From Methanocella_A sp963769045 (GTDB taxonomy: Archaea; Halobacteriota; Methanocellia; Methanocellales; Methanocellaceae), in NCBI GenBank assembly GCA_963769045.1, contig CAVYKK010000009.1:309548-373547 (forward strand): a DNA stretch of 64,000 nt, given 5' to 3'. The translations under genes and the position numbers were made by a program. Shown here in pieces: positions 15,840 to 24,677 of this stretch. Position 1 is the stretch's first letter, and every line of letters begins with the position of its first letter. The notes under the pieces are model-generated. The model saw only the letters and a list, made by a program, of their open reading frames with translations, did no database searches and was not told where the DNA came from.

Positions 15840-16223
15840 AGCTATTTTGCGAGCAGGGACGCATCAGGGCCGACATCCCCGATCTGTCCGGGGAAGTGCC
15901 GCCATGTATGCGGAGCCCCGGCTTTACCCGGCGGTTATTTGATTGCCAGGAGTCCGGCGACCTATGCAGCCAGTGCAGGCAGCCCGGGCATGGGCATGGT
16001 ACCTGAGGTCGAGCATGGCGATGCGTCCCGATGCTCGATCGGGCAGCGACAGCGCCCGTGGACCGATCGTTCAAGCGAGAATGGATAACGTCAGTAAATA
16101 CAAGGCCTGGAAGGTTATTTCATGACCCCGGCGGCGAGTCGGTCTGGCATGGTCTCATTGCCATCGGATAAACTGCGACTGACGGGCGCATGACATACTT
16201 CCCGACAGGAGGAGGCGATAAGG

Positions 16224-16649
16224 ATGGAAATGCAGGTAATGAGACCGGAAGACGTGGTGACGCTCTGGTGCTATACGCTGGTAAAGCGCGATGACGGCGA
16301 TAGCTGGTATGGCCACGTGGCCATCTTCGGCGGAGACAGGTACACGTGGATCATGGCCGTGATCGGTACTGACACGGCCGGCGATCTCCTGGCCAATGCC
16401 GGGGAATACGAGTGCGAATTGTCCGAGGACGTGACAGAGGGCCTGGCCTACGACATGAGCGAGCGGGCGGTAGAGCATATCGATAGCGCAGCCAGAGAAA
16501 TGCTTCGCGACAGGCGGGGCAACGTAACGATGCTTAGCGATCTGAGCAGGCTCGGCGACGGGACGCTGCCAATACAGTCCCATCCCCTGATCCCTGCATT
16601 AGAATCCCTGCACATGAACCATGGCGACCGAAGGGTGGTGACGAGATGA
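16224..16649 (+). CDS. Hypothetical protein, first gene of a small operon
   Basis: 141 residues, soluble and acidic, starting after AGGAGGAGG (16207-16215). It begins MEMQVMRPEDVVTLWCYTLV and includes YGHVAIFGGDRYTWIMAVIG, which looks like a beta-sheet core. No known domain is recognised. Three more unknown genes follow closely on the same strand, ending at 17714, with ATGA overlap between the second and third, so all four are probably co-transcribed. Confidence 0.6.
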   Translation: MEMQVMRPEDVVTLWCYTLVKRDDGDSWYGHVAIFGGDRYTWIMAVIGTDTAGDLLANAGEYECELSEDVTEGLAYDMSERAVEHIDSAAREMLRDRRGNVTMLSDLSRLGDGTLPIQSHPLIPALESLHMNHGDRRVVTR

Positions 16650-16745
16650 GACAGGTTACTATGCGCCTCTGTCTTGACGGGATGGGCCATACGCAGAGCG
16701 CATTGCCAGCAGAAAAACAGTTTCGGCCGCTATCGGGGAGATGAC

Positions 16746-17039
16746 ATGAAGGACGTGAAGTTCTGGATAGGCGTAGCTGCCATATTCGTCCTCTGGGGCA
16801 GCCTGCTACTCGGCTTCTGCATCGTCTGCAGCGCCATCGCCGCCTTCTACGGCTATCCTTCCGGCCCGGACTCTGCAGAGCCGATCCAGGCGCCCCCGGC
16901 GATGATTAACGACGAAGAAGCTACGGCCGGTTTCGCGTGCGACAATACCGGAAACGACTACGTCGGGACTAACAGGGATCGCGACGGCCACCCGGACGCC
17001 AGTAGTGCAAGAATGACGAATGAAGAGGGACGGAAATGA
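16746..17039 (+). CDS. Hypothetical one-span membrane protein
   Basis: 97 residues. Start 16746 was chosen because GGGGAG lies 7 nt upstream and it begins directly with MKDVKFWIGVAAIFVLWGSL, an N-terminal membrane helix that continues through LLGFCIVCSAIAAF. The rest is a polar, acidic tail. Its TGA overlaps the next ATG (ATGA), so the two are translationally coupled. Confidence 0.6.
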   Translation: MKDVKFWIGVAAIFVLWGSLLLGFCIVCSAIAAFYGYPSGPDSAEPIQAPPAMINDEEATAGFACDNTGNDYVGTNRDRDGHPDASSARMTNEEGRK

Positions 17040-17185
17040 TGGAACCGACAGTGAAATGTGCCGGGTGCAGCAGGCATGTGCCCATCATTGTCACGAGCGA
17101 CGAGGTCGAGCCGGTATATCGGGAAGCTTTTGGCGTCTTCCTTGAAGCGCTGGTGAGAAAAATTGAAAAAATGATAGATAGGTGA
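17036..17185 (+). CDS. Small CxxC protein, 49 residues
   Basis: ATG 17036 overlaps the preceding stop. The peptide starts MMEPTVKCAGCSRHVPIIVT, with a CxxC and a nearby His that could bind zinc, and ends in a basic amphipathic helix. The next gene starts 4 nt after its stop. Overlap on both sides argues that it is real although very short. Confidence 0.5.
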   Translation: MMEPTVKCAGCSRHVPIIVTSDEVEPVYREAFGVFLEALVRKIEKMIDR

Positions 17186-17189
17186 TGAA

Positions 17190-17714
17190 ATGCCCGTGAC
17201 TGAGAAGAAAAAGATGGACTACTGCGAAAAAATTCGCAATTTGACCGTAGCCGCCAGGAATGTACGTAGCGGTCAGCCCCCGAGCCAGATACAGCCTGAC
17301 GGGGTGATCGCCCTCAAAGAGAACGAAAGGCTGTATTTTAAGATAGGCGGCGTGTACCTGTACGAGGGGCAGAGCATCAGGACAGGCAAAGGCATCGCCA
17401 TCACGGTGGGAAAGGGGAGCGCGAAGGCCGGGAGGAGGGGTAACGCGCTCGATACAGGGTCGTTGTACCTGACCGATAAAAGAGTAGTATTCCTGGGCAT
17501 AAATCAGGCGGCCACCATACCACTGGAGTTTATAATGGCCAGTACACACTTCGCCGATGGAATCCTGATCAGTGGAGACCGGTGGACGACGCCCATCCTG
17601 GCGATAAACAGTGCAGCAGAGCCCATATACTGGGACAGCTTCAACGCTATCCTCGAAGCATTGGTGAGGGGAAGGAGAGAACCGGTCGGGGACTTGAGCG
17701 AAGCAGACGTATAA
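17190..17714 (+). CDS. Hypothetical protein with GRAM/PH-like fold
   Basis: 174 residues, no membrane segment. The centre (GSLYLTDKRVVFLGINQAAT) resembles the 'G-LYLT-KRLVF' signature of GRAM and bacterial PH-like domains, which often bind lipids or proteins. It is preceded by a conserved-looking KENERLYFKIGGVYLYEGQS strand region. Last of the 16224-17714 operon; together with the membrane peptide upstream it may act at the cell membrane. The fold call is by motif only. Confidence 0.55.
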   Translation: MPVTEKKKMDYCEKIRNLTVAARNVRSGQPPSQIQPDGVIALKENERLYFKIGGVYLYEGQSIRTGKGIAITVGKGSAKAGRRGNALDTGSLYLTDKRVVFLGINQAATIPLEFIMASTHFADGILISGDRWTTPILAINSAAEPIYWDSFNAILEALVRGRREPVGDLSEADV

Positions 17715-17797
17715 TATCGTGCTGCAGCAATTTCGTCCGGCCTGTGATCGTCACAGACGCAGGCCGCTCCCCATGCCAGTAATCGCCCGGCATTCCG

Positions 17798-18184
17798 TTA
17801 GAGGGGGCATCCCGGTAACGATCGCAACGTTTCAGCGTACCGGAGAGTGATCCGCGTGCTCTCCGGCTTCAGCGGGATGCGGATCTCATCGAGGATGTAT
17901 CTGCAAACTATCATCTCGTTGTCGAACCTCGTCCGGGATAATGTGGAACAGGCCGACGTGCTTGACGTCGCCCCTGGTGTCGCCGACGTCGAAGATACCG
18001 GAGCCGCGGATGACGAAGTGCCCGACGAAACTGGCCGGGCATTTCCGGAGCGCGAGCGAGATGCCGATCACGATGATCGGCATGTATACGGCCATGCCCG
18101 GGTTGAAGAAGGGCATGGCCAGCATGGTTGCCAAAAGCGCGACGATCGCAGGGTGATAATGGTATCCCGTACTTTGATACTCAT
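17798..18184 (-). pseudogene. Frameshifted small membrane protein
   Basis: Three frames must be joined to read one protein. It starts MSIKVRDTIIT (from 18184), moves after a short C run near 18155 to PAIVALLATMLAMPFFNPG and two hydrophobic segments, and shifts again near 17935 to RFDNEMIVCRYILDEIRIPL, ending ETLRSLPGCPL at 17798. Each piece looks coding and the joins are single-base. The intact product would have about 128 residues with two membrane spans and a soluble tail. Family not recognised. Decay or sequencing error are both possible. Confidence 0.55.
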
Positions 18185-18220
18185 CGGGAATGAACCGTGA
18201 TACTACGCTTCCTGAAGAAT

Positions 18221-18248
18221 GGATCGCCGGATGTTTTTCCGGCGATCC
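18221..18248. terminator. Strong hairpin downstream of ftsZ
   Basis: A perfect 11-bp stem, GGATCGCCGGA (18221-18231) and TCCGGCGATCC (18238-18248), with a T-rich loop. It lies about 90 bp after the ftsZ stop and before the small broken gene on the same strand, so it may separate the two transcripts. Confidence 0.55.
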
Positions 18249-18339
18249 TTAGCAAAACGCCTACCTGACGTGGTCGATAACGTCCTTACCTTTCCTGTCC
18301 ATTACCTTCATCGTAACGGCGGCTGGCGATCCGGGGAGC

Positions 18340-19389
18340 TTAACGCTGCCGGGCTTTTTTACCGACGATCTGTGCGGATTTGATACCCGTGAGGATCGCC
18401 AGCACGCGGACTTTGCCCTCGTAATTCTCCTGGATGCGCGCGCCCCAGATGACGTTGGCGCGGGCGTCGAGCTCATAAGTAAGCGAGCTCGCAATGCCTT
18501 CTGCCTCGTGCAGCGTCAGGTCCTGGCCTCCGGTGATGTGAATGAGCGCCCCGGTGGCGCCCCGGCAGTCGACGTCGAGCAGCGGCTGATCCAGTGCTGC
18601 CTTTACCACGCTGCCCGCCTTGTTCTCCCCCTTTGCCTCTCCGACCAGCAGCACCGCGACGCCGCCTGCATTCATGATCGTCTTGATATCGGCGTAGTCG
18701 ATGTTGATCAGGGACGGCCGGGTGATCGTCTCCGAAATGCCTTTCACCGTCTCTGAAATCAGCTGATCCATGACCGAGAAGGACTGCTCCAGCGGCAGGT
18801 TCGGCACCATCTCGAGCAAACGGTTATTGTCCAGCAGGATGACGGTGTCTGCGGCAGCCGCCAGGGCCGCGATGCCTTCCTCGGCCCTCAGCATCCGGGC
18901 CCGTTCTACCTTGAACGGCGTCGAGACCATGCAGATGGTGATGGCGCCCTGCTCTTTGGCGATCTGCGCGACCACCGGCGCCGTGCCCGTGCCGGTCCCG
19001 CCTCCCATGCCGGCAGTGATGAAAACCAGGTCGGTATCCTTCAACTCTTCCGCGAGCGTGGCCCTCGCCAGCTCGGCTGCACGCTGACCGATCTCGGGAT
19101 AGCCGCCTGCGCCCAGGCCCCGGGTCAGCGATTTGCCCACCAGTATCTTTTTGTCCGCGTTGATCATATCGAGGTGCTGGCGGTCCGTGTTGATGGCGAT
19201 GATCTCAACGTCGTCCGCGCCGATGGCGTAAAGCCGGTTAATCGTGTTGTTGCCGGCGCCACCGCAGCCGAGGACCTTGATCTTCGGCTGCCCGAACTCC
19301 TCAAAATCAGTCGTGCTTTCCGTAGAAACGCTCCTTTTTTCAGTCCTTAAGCCGTCGAATTTTAGGGCTTCCTGTACGATGAATTCCAT
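18340..19389 (-). CDS. ftsZ: Cell division protein FtsZ, FtsZ2 type
   Basis: 349 residues, a tubulin-like GTPase that forms the division ring. The N-terminal nucleotide-binding loop is KIKVLGCGGAGNNTINRL, the signature motif is TAGMGGGTGTGTAPVV, and the T7 catalytic loop region is INIDYADIKTIMNAGGVAVL. LDNNRLLEMVPNLPLEQSFS matches archaeal FtsZ2 rather than FtsZ1, which has a KLPV-type sequence there. Start 19389 was chosen because GGGAGGA lies 7 nt upstream; longer starts add an Arg/Gly-rich stretch that looks non-coding. No membrane-tethering partner gene is adjacent. Confidence 0.93.
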   Translation of the reverse strand: MEFIVQEALKFDGLRTEKRSVSTESTTDFEEFGQPKIKVLGCGGAGNNTINRLYAIGADDVEIIAINTDRQHLDMINADKKILVGKSLTRGLGAGGYPEIGQRAAELARATLAEELKDTDLVFITAGMGGGTGTGTAPVVAQIAKEQGAITICMVSTPFKVERARMLRAEEGIAALAAAADTVILLDNNRLLEMVPNLPLEQSFSVMDQLISETVKGISETITRPSLINIDYADIKTIMNAGGVAVLLVGEAKGENKAGSVVKAALDQPLLDVDCRGATGALIHITGGQDLTLHEAEGIASSLTYELDARANVIWGARIQENYEGKVRVLAILTGIKSAQIVGKKARQR

Positions 19390-19633
19390 AGATCTTCCTC
19401 CCAAACCTCCTTTCGAGCCAGTCTTGTGCCGTACGTGTGGATGGCGTCGATGGCGACGCCGATGGCAGCCGCTACCCGCGGCCACAGATAGCAGACGCTA
19501 AAGGAAATTGCTTCAGCGCACAGGCATAAGTCGAATCAGCGCATTATCGCTGCCGGGCTTTCGCCTGTCCTGCACCCATCCATCCCACTAAGGTTAGCCT
19601 GAGCAAGTATTTAGGCCTTCTCCTGAGGAAAAG

Positions 19634-20761
19634 TTAATTCTCTACGATGGGCAGCAAGATCACGAACTTTGCGCCCCTCGAAGGGTCGCCCGGTACACGG
19701 TCCTCAGCCCAGACCCGGCCACCGTACCGGTCTAACAGTGTTTTCACGAGGTACAGCCCGAGACCTTTGCCGTATGCCCGAGTTTCCCCCCGCCACGACC
19801 TGTCGAACAGCCTGGGCTTCATCTCATCCGGTATGCCGGGCCCGTTGTCTTCAACAGTGCACCTACAGTATGGCCGGCCGTTCACGTCTGTGCTATCAAC
19901 CCGGACATCGACGACCACGAGCCTGTCCGGCCAGGAGTGCTTGACCGCATTGCTGATGATGTTGAAAAACGCTTCCTGGAGAAGTTCGCTGCCCCTGACG
20001 GTACAATGGGGAATATCGCGCATGTTGATGGTGACTTCCTTGTCACCGACCCTGAAGTCACGGGATTTTAGTTTCTCGAAAAGATCGTGCAGATCGACTG
20101 ACCGGGTCTTTTCGCCGTTTTCAGCCAGCCGTTGAAGCTTCCGGATATTAGATATCAGCCTCGAGCTGCTCTGTACTGCCTGCAACGGCTTCTCGATCAA
20201 CGCTTTGCCGCCTTGATCGATCTTTCCGCCCTCACCCAGCATCTGGAGCGTAAGCTCCAGGTATCCTTGCGCGACCTGGTTCATGTTGTTAATATCGTGG
20301 GCTATCAGGTCGAGATACAGCTCGGCCTGCACCTTCGAATCCGCCAGCTCCTTTTCGATCTGCTTGCGATCGGTGACGTCGCGGTTGCTGCCCCGGATTC
20401 CGGCATAGCGGCCGCTGTCGTCATAAACTGGCTGACAGAGATGGTGTATCCACCTTATCTCTCCGCTCCGGGTAATTATCCGTAACTCGATGTCGCTTCC
20501 TTGTGCCGGTTTCTCATGCTGGTGCGAGAGAAAAATCTGCAGATCATCCGGATATACGATCTTTTGCAGCAAATCTGGATTTTCTATAAACTCCTGGCTC
20601 GTGTACCCGGTAATTCGCTTGCACGAGGGCGAGACGTACAAGAATTGGTTTTTCGGGCTAATCCAGTATTCCCAATCATAGGTGTAGTCCGCCACTATGC
20701 GGTATTTCTCCTGGCTATCGCATTGTACACCCGACATCTCTTTACGCCCCATATCCAACAC
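19634..20761 (-). CDS. PAS-domain sensor histidine kinase (soluble)
   Basis: 375 residues without membrane spans. One PAS domain (about 20-135, with WISPKNQFLYVSPSCKRITG and the PAC tail GIRGSNRDVTDRKQIEKE) leads to a dimerisation helix with the phospho-acceptor His in LDLIAHDINNMNQVAQGYLE. The ATPase domain follows: N box NIISNAVKHS, G1 VEDNGPGIPD, G2 GKGLGLYLVKTLLDRYGG. The HDINNMN H-box is shared with the kinase at 35330-37897. No response regulator is adjacent, so the partner is unknown. Confidence 0.9.
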   Translation of the reverse strand: MLDMGRKEMSGVQCDSQEKYRIVADYTYDWEYWISPKNQFLYVSPSCKRITGYTSQEFIENPDLLQKIVYPDDLQIFLSHQHEKPAQGSDIELRIITRSGEIRWIHHLCQPVYDDSGRYAGIRGSNRDVTDRKQIEKELADSKVQAELYLDLIAHDINNMNQVAQGYLELTLQMLGEGGKIDQGGKALIEKPLQAVQSSSRLISNIRKLQRLAENGEKTRSVDLHDLFEKLKSRDFRVGDKEVTINMRDIPHCTVRGSELLQEAFFNIISNAVKHSWPDRLVVVDVRVDSTDVNGRPYCRCTVEDNGPGIPDEMKPRLFDRSWRGETRAYGKGLGLYLVKTLLDRYGGRVWAEDRVPGDPSRGAKFVILLPIVEN

Positions 20762-20839
20762 TATCTCTCCGACGTCCTCGCATCATGCTTGACCATCGTG
20801 CTCCATAGCCTGGCGAACATCATGATCTTATTGCTGTGG

Positions 20840-21289
20840 TCATGTTTTTAACTTTAACCCGATGAACTCGCCCGCCAGTATGGATGCCGGGTACAGCACT
20901 TCCTCCTCGGTCCGGGCATGCAGGGCCAGCTTCTCCGCAAACCGGGCGGCCTGCGGCTTATTCTCCTTTTTCGCAGCCTCCTCCAGCGGTTTCAGCGCCC
21001 CGACGATCTCCCGGTGCTCGGCAAGCATTTCAGGCATCTCGGCCTTGAGCTTGCCGGCCATTTTTGCGGCACCGGCCATGTCCGGCGTGACTTTCCCGGC
21101 AGCGAGCGACACCAGCAGCCCCAGGGGCGGCAGCGCAAACTCTTCCTCCTTGAGGAAGTGCGGATGCAGCACCCGCGCTACGTTCCCGGCCGCGGTCCCT
21201 GCCTCGCCGCCGGACTTGATGATCTGCGCGAGTTCCGCGTGCAATTCCTCATGCTCCTTTCGTAGTGATTCTGGTATAGTATAGCCCAT
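20840..21289 (-). CDS. Hemerythrin-like HHE domain protein
   Basis: 149 residues in four helices with metal-ligand His and Glu spaced as in HHE proteins: LRKEHEELHAEL, LHPHFLKEEEF, LAEHREIVGAL and LHARTEEEVLYP. Such proteins bind a di-iron centre and may sense or store oxygen, or repair iron centres. Start 21289 is set by AGGAGG 6 nt upstream. In an anaerobe an oxygen-handling role is attractive, together with the Cu/Zn dismutase at 32193, but it is inferred. Confidence 0.82.
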   Translation of the reverse strand: MGYTIPESLRKEHEELHAELAQIIKSGGEAGTAAGNVARVLHPHFLKEEEFALPPLGLLVSLAAGKVTPDMAGAAKMAGKLKAEMPEMLAEHREIVGALKPLEEAAKKENKPQAARFAEKLALHARTEEEVLYPASILAGEFIGLKLKT

Positions 21290-21514
21290 TTTGGTCCTCC
21301 TGGTTATCTTCAAGGTTGCGTGTAAATAATTATATAATTTTAGCTGCCGCTTGTGGCTGATAATGATCTTTTTCTCTCTTCCCCGGGATATTCTTTGGCC
21401 TGCTATTAAGAGGCGAATACTCGGATGAGGGGTTGAAATAATGAAATCTTCCCGCGGTTTCTATTGATGACGGTTAAAAATATTGCTGCCACAAGTGAAA
21501 TTGGAGGTTAATGC

Positions 21515-21883
21515 ATGGCGGGCGTTGGCAGGAGATCTGATTTCGGGAAACCGGATTATGACACGAATGCTGATGCGGAGAACAGGCTGGACACTACTGA
21601 TCCGCTCATCGACTGGACCCTGCCCTATGAGGGGCGAGTACAGGCCTTGATGCGCCGGGGCATGGAACACAAGCAGGCCGAGGAATACGTTGATCACGCC
21701 ATGCAGGATGCCCGGGAGCGGGAGTTCCGCAAGCGTGACATCCTGATAGAGCAGACGAAGTTCCGCAAGGAGCTGGGCGATCTCAAGAACTGCACACCCG
21801 TCGACGAGAGCTGCCTGTTGCCTGGACAGGATAAGGCGGAATCCGCCCGGAGACGGCAGGGACCGCTGCCTGAGAATCAGTAA
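21515..21883 (+). CDS. Hypothetical hydrophilic protein
   Basis: 122 residues, highly charged and probably mostly helical (GMEHKQAEEYVDHAMQDARE). GGAGG lies 7 nt before ATG 21515. It contains two Cys near the C-terminus and no known domain. It precedes purO by about 30 nt on the same strand, so it is likely in one transcript with it. Confidence 0.6.
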   Translation: MAGVGRRSDFGKPDYDTNADAENRLDTTDPLIDWTLPYEGRVQALMRRGMEHKQAEEYVDHAMQDAREREFRKRDILIEQTKFRKELGDLKNCTPVDESCLLPGQDKAESARRRQGPLPENQ

Positions 21884-21914
21884 TTCCGCAGAGTTAGAGC
21901 TATGGGGGATATCA

Positions 21915-22520
21915 ATGTACGTGGGCAGACTGGTGACCATCGGGAAAACGAACGGCAGGCTGTGGGCGGGCTACCGGGTCTCGTCCCGGACCTTCCCGGA
22001 AAGATATGCGGTAAAGCTGAACGAGTCCACCGTGGCCATCATGCCGGAGGACGTAAAAGACCTCGAGAAAAGCCCTTATATTTCTTATAACTGCATAAGG
22101 GTGCTGCCTGGCGTGGCCGTCGTAGCCAACGGTTCCCATACCGATCCCATCATCGAGAAAATTCAGATAGGCTACCCGGCCAGGGATGCCATAGCGCTGA
22201 GCCTGTTAGCGATGGACTACGAGAAAAATTCGCTCAACACCCCGCGAATTGCGGCCGTGATCAGCAAGGGCGAGGCCGACCTGGGCATCATCACGAAAGA
22301 GGGGATCAACGTAACCGCTTTTCCGCTCCACGAGAAAGAATGCCTGATGGTGGCCACCTACGAGAAGACGGTCTTCTCACGGCTGACCGTTGAGGCGTAT
22401 TCTGCGGAGGACGTGGCGAAAAAGATGTACGATCTGATCTTCGAGAAGCCGGTCTGCGCCGCGGGCGCCTTCCAGGAAAACGGCCGGTTCCAGATTGGCA
22501 TTTACAACGGGCCGCAATAA
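21915..22520 (+). CDS. purO: IMP cyclohydrolase (archaeal PurO)
   Basis: 201 residues, the archaeal enzyme that closes the purine ring in the last step of IMP synthesis and replaces the PurH cyclohydrolase domain. The N-terminus MYVGRLVTIGKTNGRLWAGY with YRVSSRTFPER is characteristic. Later segments VVANGSHTDPI and NTPRIAAVI also fit the family. GGGGGAT lies just upstream of the ATG. A hairpin at 22547-22613 after the stop may end the transcript. Confidence 0.92.
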   Translation: MYVGRLVTIGKTNGRLWAGYRVSSRTFPERYAVKLNESTVAIMPEDVKDLEKSPYISYNCIRVLPGVAVVANGSHTDPIIEKIQIGYPARDAIALSLLAMDYEKNSLNTPRIAAVISKGEADLGIITKEGINVTAFPLHEKECLMVATYEKTVFSRLTVEAYSAEDVAKKMYDLIFEKPVCAAGAFQENGRFQIGIYNGPQ

Positions 22521-22546
22521 AACGCCTCGATCGGAAAGGCGAAGAC

Positions 22547-22613
22547 GGCCATACGGGGCATAGCGGGCAGCAGCCATGCCCTTGCCTGCAGCTGCGGCTG
22601 CCCCGTACATGGC
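22547..22613 (+). terminator. Hairpin after purO
   Basis: Inverted arms ACGGCCATACGGGGCA and TGCCCCGTACATGGCCGT pair with a two-base bulge. The loop of about 37 nt is itself G+C-rich with CAGC repeats. It is the first structure downstream of the purO stop and could act as terminator or RNA 3' end. Confidence 0.4.
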
Positions 22614-22724
22614 CGTATCGTTTAGAATTAGCTTACTTGAATTACATTTCCGTAATAAAAGCTTTATTACCAGGTAGTTGCTTATAGAAATTACGTACAC
22701 AACGTACGTACAAATGAAGTGGAG

Positions 22725-22835
22725 ATGAAACTTATGATAAGCATGAACGTAAAATCCCAGACCTTCCTGTTCGTAATCGAGATTGGCCTCGTACTGTTCG
22801 TCATCATGATGGCCGGGACCGCATATATCCATTAA
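22725..22835 (+). CDS. Possible 36-residue membrane peptide
   Basis: A short frame with starts at 22725 and 22734; GGAG at 22721-22724 favours 22734. It encodes KSQTFLFVIEIGLVLFVIMM followed by AGTAYIH, a single hydrophobic helix. The palindromic ACGTACACAACGTACGTAC just upstream might be a promoter element. No family recognised. Confidence 0.4.
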   Translation: MKLMISMNVKSQTFLFVIEIGLVLFVIMMAGTAYIH

Positions 22836-22952
22836 AATCGTTTTCCCCGCGATCATTCTCTTTGTTTAAATTGATTTTCATAGTTTTATAATTCTATCCT
22901 GATACTAGCTTTTTTAACAGGCCAGGCTATCGAAAAAAATTATTATAAAAAT

Positions 22953-23030
22953 GGCCGGGGCGCATTTTTTCATTTCAGAAGCTATTGGGGGTATGATTCA
23001 GAAATTAGAAGCATGCGCACCCCGGACCAC
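22953..23030 (+). other. Structured, G+C-rich island in A/T-rich intergenic DNA
   Basis: CCGGGGCGCAT (22955-22965) pairs with ATGCGCACCCCGG (23013-23025) apart from a two-base bulge. The inner region can add a short ATTTC/GAAAT stem. Flanks are very A/T-rich: TTATTATAAAA just before, and ATATATATTTTTTGG after. A small RNA is possible. The TATA-like box is too close for a start before the stem, so the promoter is unresolved. Confidence 0.3.
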
Positions 23031-23145
23031 CGATTACTACTGTACAATAGATATACATATATATTTTTTGGTAATATTATATGCTAAATATTAGAAAAAA
23101 AGAATTAGTTGGTTTTTTCCGACATAATTATAATAGTACTGACCG

Positions 23146-23661
23146 TTATCCCTGATACCGATCGCGGCAGACGACCTCTTCCAGACTCTTGCGAGGCCTG
23201 CCCGCCGGCACCTCGTCAGGGTAACCAAGCGGCGTCATTGCCACGACTCGCACATGGTCAGGCACCCCGAGGATTTCCCTCACCTCACTCTCGTTAAAGG
23301 CGCCGAGCCAGCATGTCCCCAGTCCCAGTTCCGTTGCCTGCAGCATCATAAAAGAGAACGCGATGGACACATCGATAATGCCGGCCGACTGCCCGCACGC
23401 CATCACATATTCCGGCGCAATGGCACAACCTGCAATGACCACAGGCGCCTGGCTTAGAAACATCTGTCCCCTTGCCGCCATCGCCAGCTTCTTGCGGGTT
23501 TCCCCGTCGGTCACGACAATAAACTTCCAGTCCTGCCGGTTGCCTGCCGATGGCGCTATCCTGCCCGCTTCCAGCACACGGCTGAGCGTAGCTTCGTCGA
23601 TCTTCCTGTCCTGATAAGCCCTGATGCTCTTTCGCTGGCTGATAGCCGTAAAAACGTCCAT
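23146..23661 (-). CDS. Nitroreductase-family flavoprotein
   Basis: 171 residues. It shows the FMN-binding signature ISQRKSIRAYQDRKID, then GRIAPSAGNRQDWKFIVVTD, the GLGTCWLGAFNESEV helix-loop and a C-terminal YRDR-type end (VCRDRYQG). Likely an NAD(P)H-dependent reductase of unknown substrate. Start 23661 was chosen because GGGAG lies 8 nt upstream, dropping five residues of the longer form. It precedes no operon partner. Confidence 0.87.
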   Translation of the reverse strand: MDVFTAISQRKSIRAYQDRKIDEATLSRVLEAGRIAPSAGNRQDWKFIVVTDGETRKKLAMAARGQMFLSQAPVVIAGCAIAPEYVMACGQSAGIIDVSIAFSFMMLQATELGLGTCWLGAFNESEVREILGVPDHVRVVAMTPLGYPDEVPAGRPRKSLEEVVCRDRYQG

Positions 23662-23717
23662 GGAATGATCTCCCATATATCCACGGATGCCTGCGGGCTT
23701 ATAACCTGCAGATAAAA

Positions 23718-24419
23718 TCAGGGTTCGTTCTTCGGTTTCGCCCGCGCTCGCACGTGGCCGTATATTTGCGTGATCTCTTCCGCCGTAAGCGCAGGCTTAT
23801 TCGTCTCCGGGTCGATAGGCGCGTTGTGGATCATCTCATTGAGCAGCTTCCGGTGCATCATCTCGCGTATCCGGGGATTATTCACCTGTGCCATGCCACT
23901 GTTGCGCGACGCTGCCGCCGCTTCCTCGTCGAAGTCCCCGCCGTTCCGGGCCGGGCATATTTCCTTGACCATGGCCATGATCAGGCTGCTGACCATCCGC
24001 TCGAGGTCCGGCACGATGATCAGGCCGTCGGGCATGTCACGGATGAAGCAGGACTTATACTCGTCCGCAGACACCTCGGACTTCGCATGGTGGGATATGT
24101 TGATGCCCGGGAAATCAAAAGGATGCATGGCGCAGGTGTCAGGACGTACCGGGTAAATGGCACATTTGCCATCATGCCGGAACCTGCAGCCCCCGTTCAC
24201 GTCAAGGACAAAGGTGGCGCCGCCCTTGCCGTCCTCCATCTTGCGACAGTACTGATCGAAAAACGCCTTCGGAGTCATCCCCAGGTACGATGAGATGTTA
24301 AAAATATTCGTGACATTGATATTGATCGTCTCGTAGACGGAGCAGCATGTACCGCACCCGCGGCATTTCAGGTCAGTGCTGTCGACTACCGTCAGGCCTT
24401 TGATGCGCAGAGCGTCCAT
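23718..24419 (-). CDS. YkgJ-family cysteine-cluster protein
   Basis: 233 residues with the family's CxxCxxCC block (LKCRGCGTCCSVYETI), the middle CRFRHDGKCAIYPVRPDTCA and a final Cys in the SCFIRDM segment. These cysteines are thought to bind zinc or an iron-sulfur cluster; the biochemical role is not settled. A paralogue with the same layout is at 57921-58610. It is divergent from the broken carboxymuconolactone-type gene, with a word-repeat element between. Confidence 0.82.
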   Translation of the reverse strand: MDALRIKGLTVVDSTDLKCRGCGTCCSVYETININVTNIFNISSYLGMTPKAFFDQYCRKMEDGKGGATFVLDVNGGCRFRHDGKCAIYPVRPDTCAMHPFDFPGINISHHAKSEVSADEYKSCFIRDMPDGLIIVPDLERMVSSLIMAMVKEICPARNGGDFDEEAAAASRNSGMAQVNNPRIREMMHRKLLNEMIHNAPIDPETNKPALTAEEITQIYGHVRARAKPKNEP

Positions 24420-24477
24420 GTCAGGTGGGTATTATCCCATCGTTTATACATGTTTTGTGTAAAATATTACAAGATTT

Positions 24478-24645
24478 TGTATACACTGAGAAGGCATCAA
24501 ACACAAAGGCCACAATGGCCACAAAGTACACGAAGGCCTTATTAAAAAAGAGGCTGCAGGGGATTGTTATATTAAACGTACGTTGTGGCCATTGTGGCCT
24601 TCGTGGCCTTCGTGTCAGATGCCTTATCCGCACATACAAGAAGAT
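24478..24645. repeat. Word-repeat inverted repeat, GGCCAC family (copy 4)
   Basis: Left arm from 24491 (AAGGCATCAAACACAAAGGC) and right arm to 24624 (GCCTTCGTGTCAGATGCC), made of GGCCACAAA/TTTGTGGCC-type words. The border TTGTATACACTGAG and the inner AAAGAGGCTGC and ACGTACGT segments match the other copies. The 14-bp terminal repeats of copies 3 and 5 are not seen here. It stands between divergent genes starting at 24419 and 24678. Confidence 0.8.
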
Positions 24646-24677
24646 AAGCGAATGGCGATGTATCCCCGGATAAAGTT

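Noticed and set aside
15755..16006. An open frame with several Cys (RDNPDHEFYCLDVRYD ... GDLCSQCRQPGHGHG)
   Set aside because: It has no ATG, GTG or TTG before most of it, no ribosome site, and it overlaps the 63-residue frame; kept only as a possible gene relic.
16806..16991. Minus-strand frame opposite the one-span membrane protein
   Set aside because: Shadow of the plus-strand operon; no start signal.
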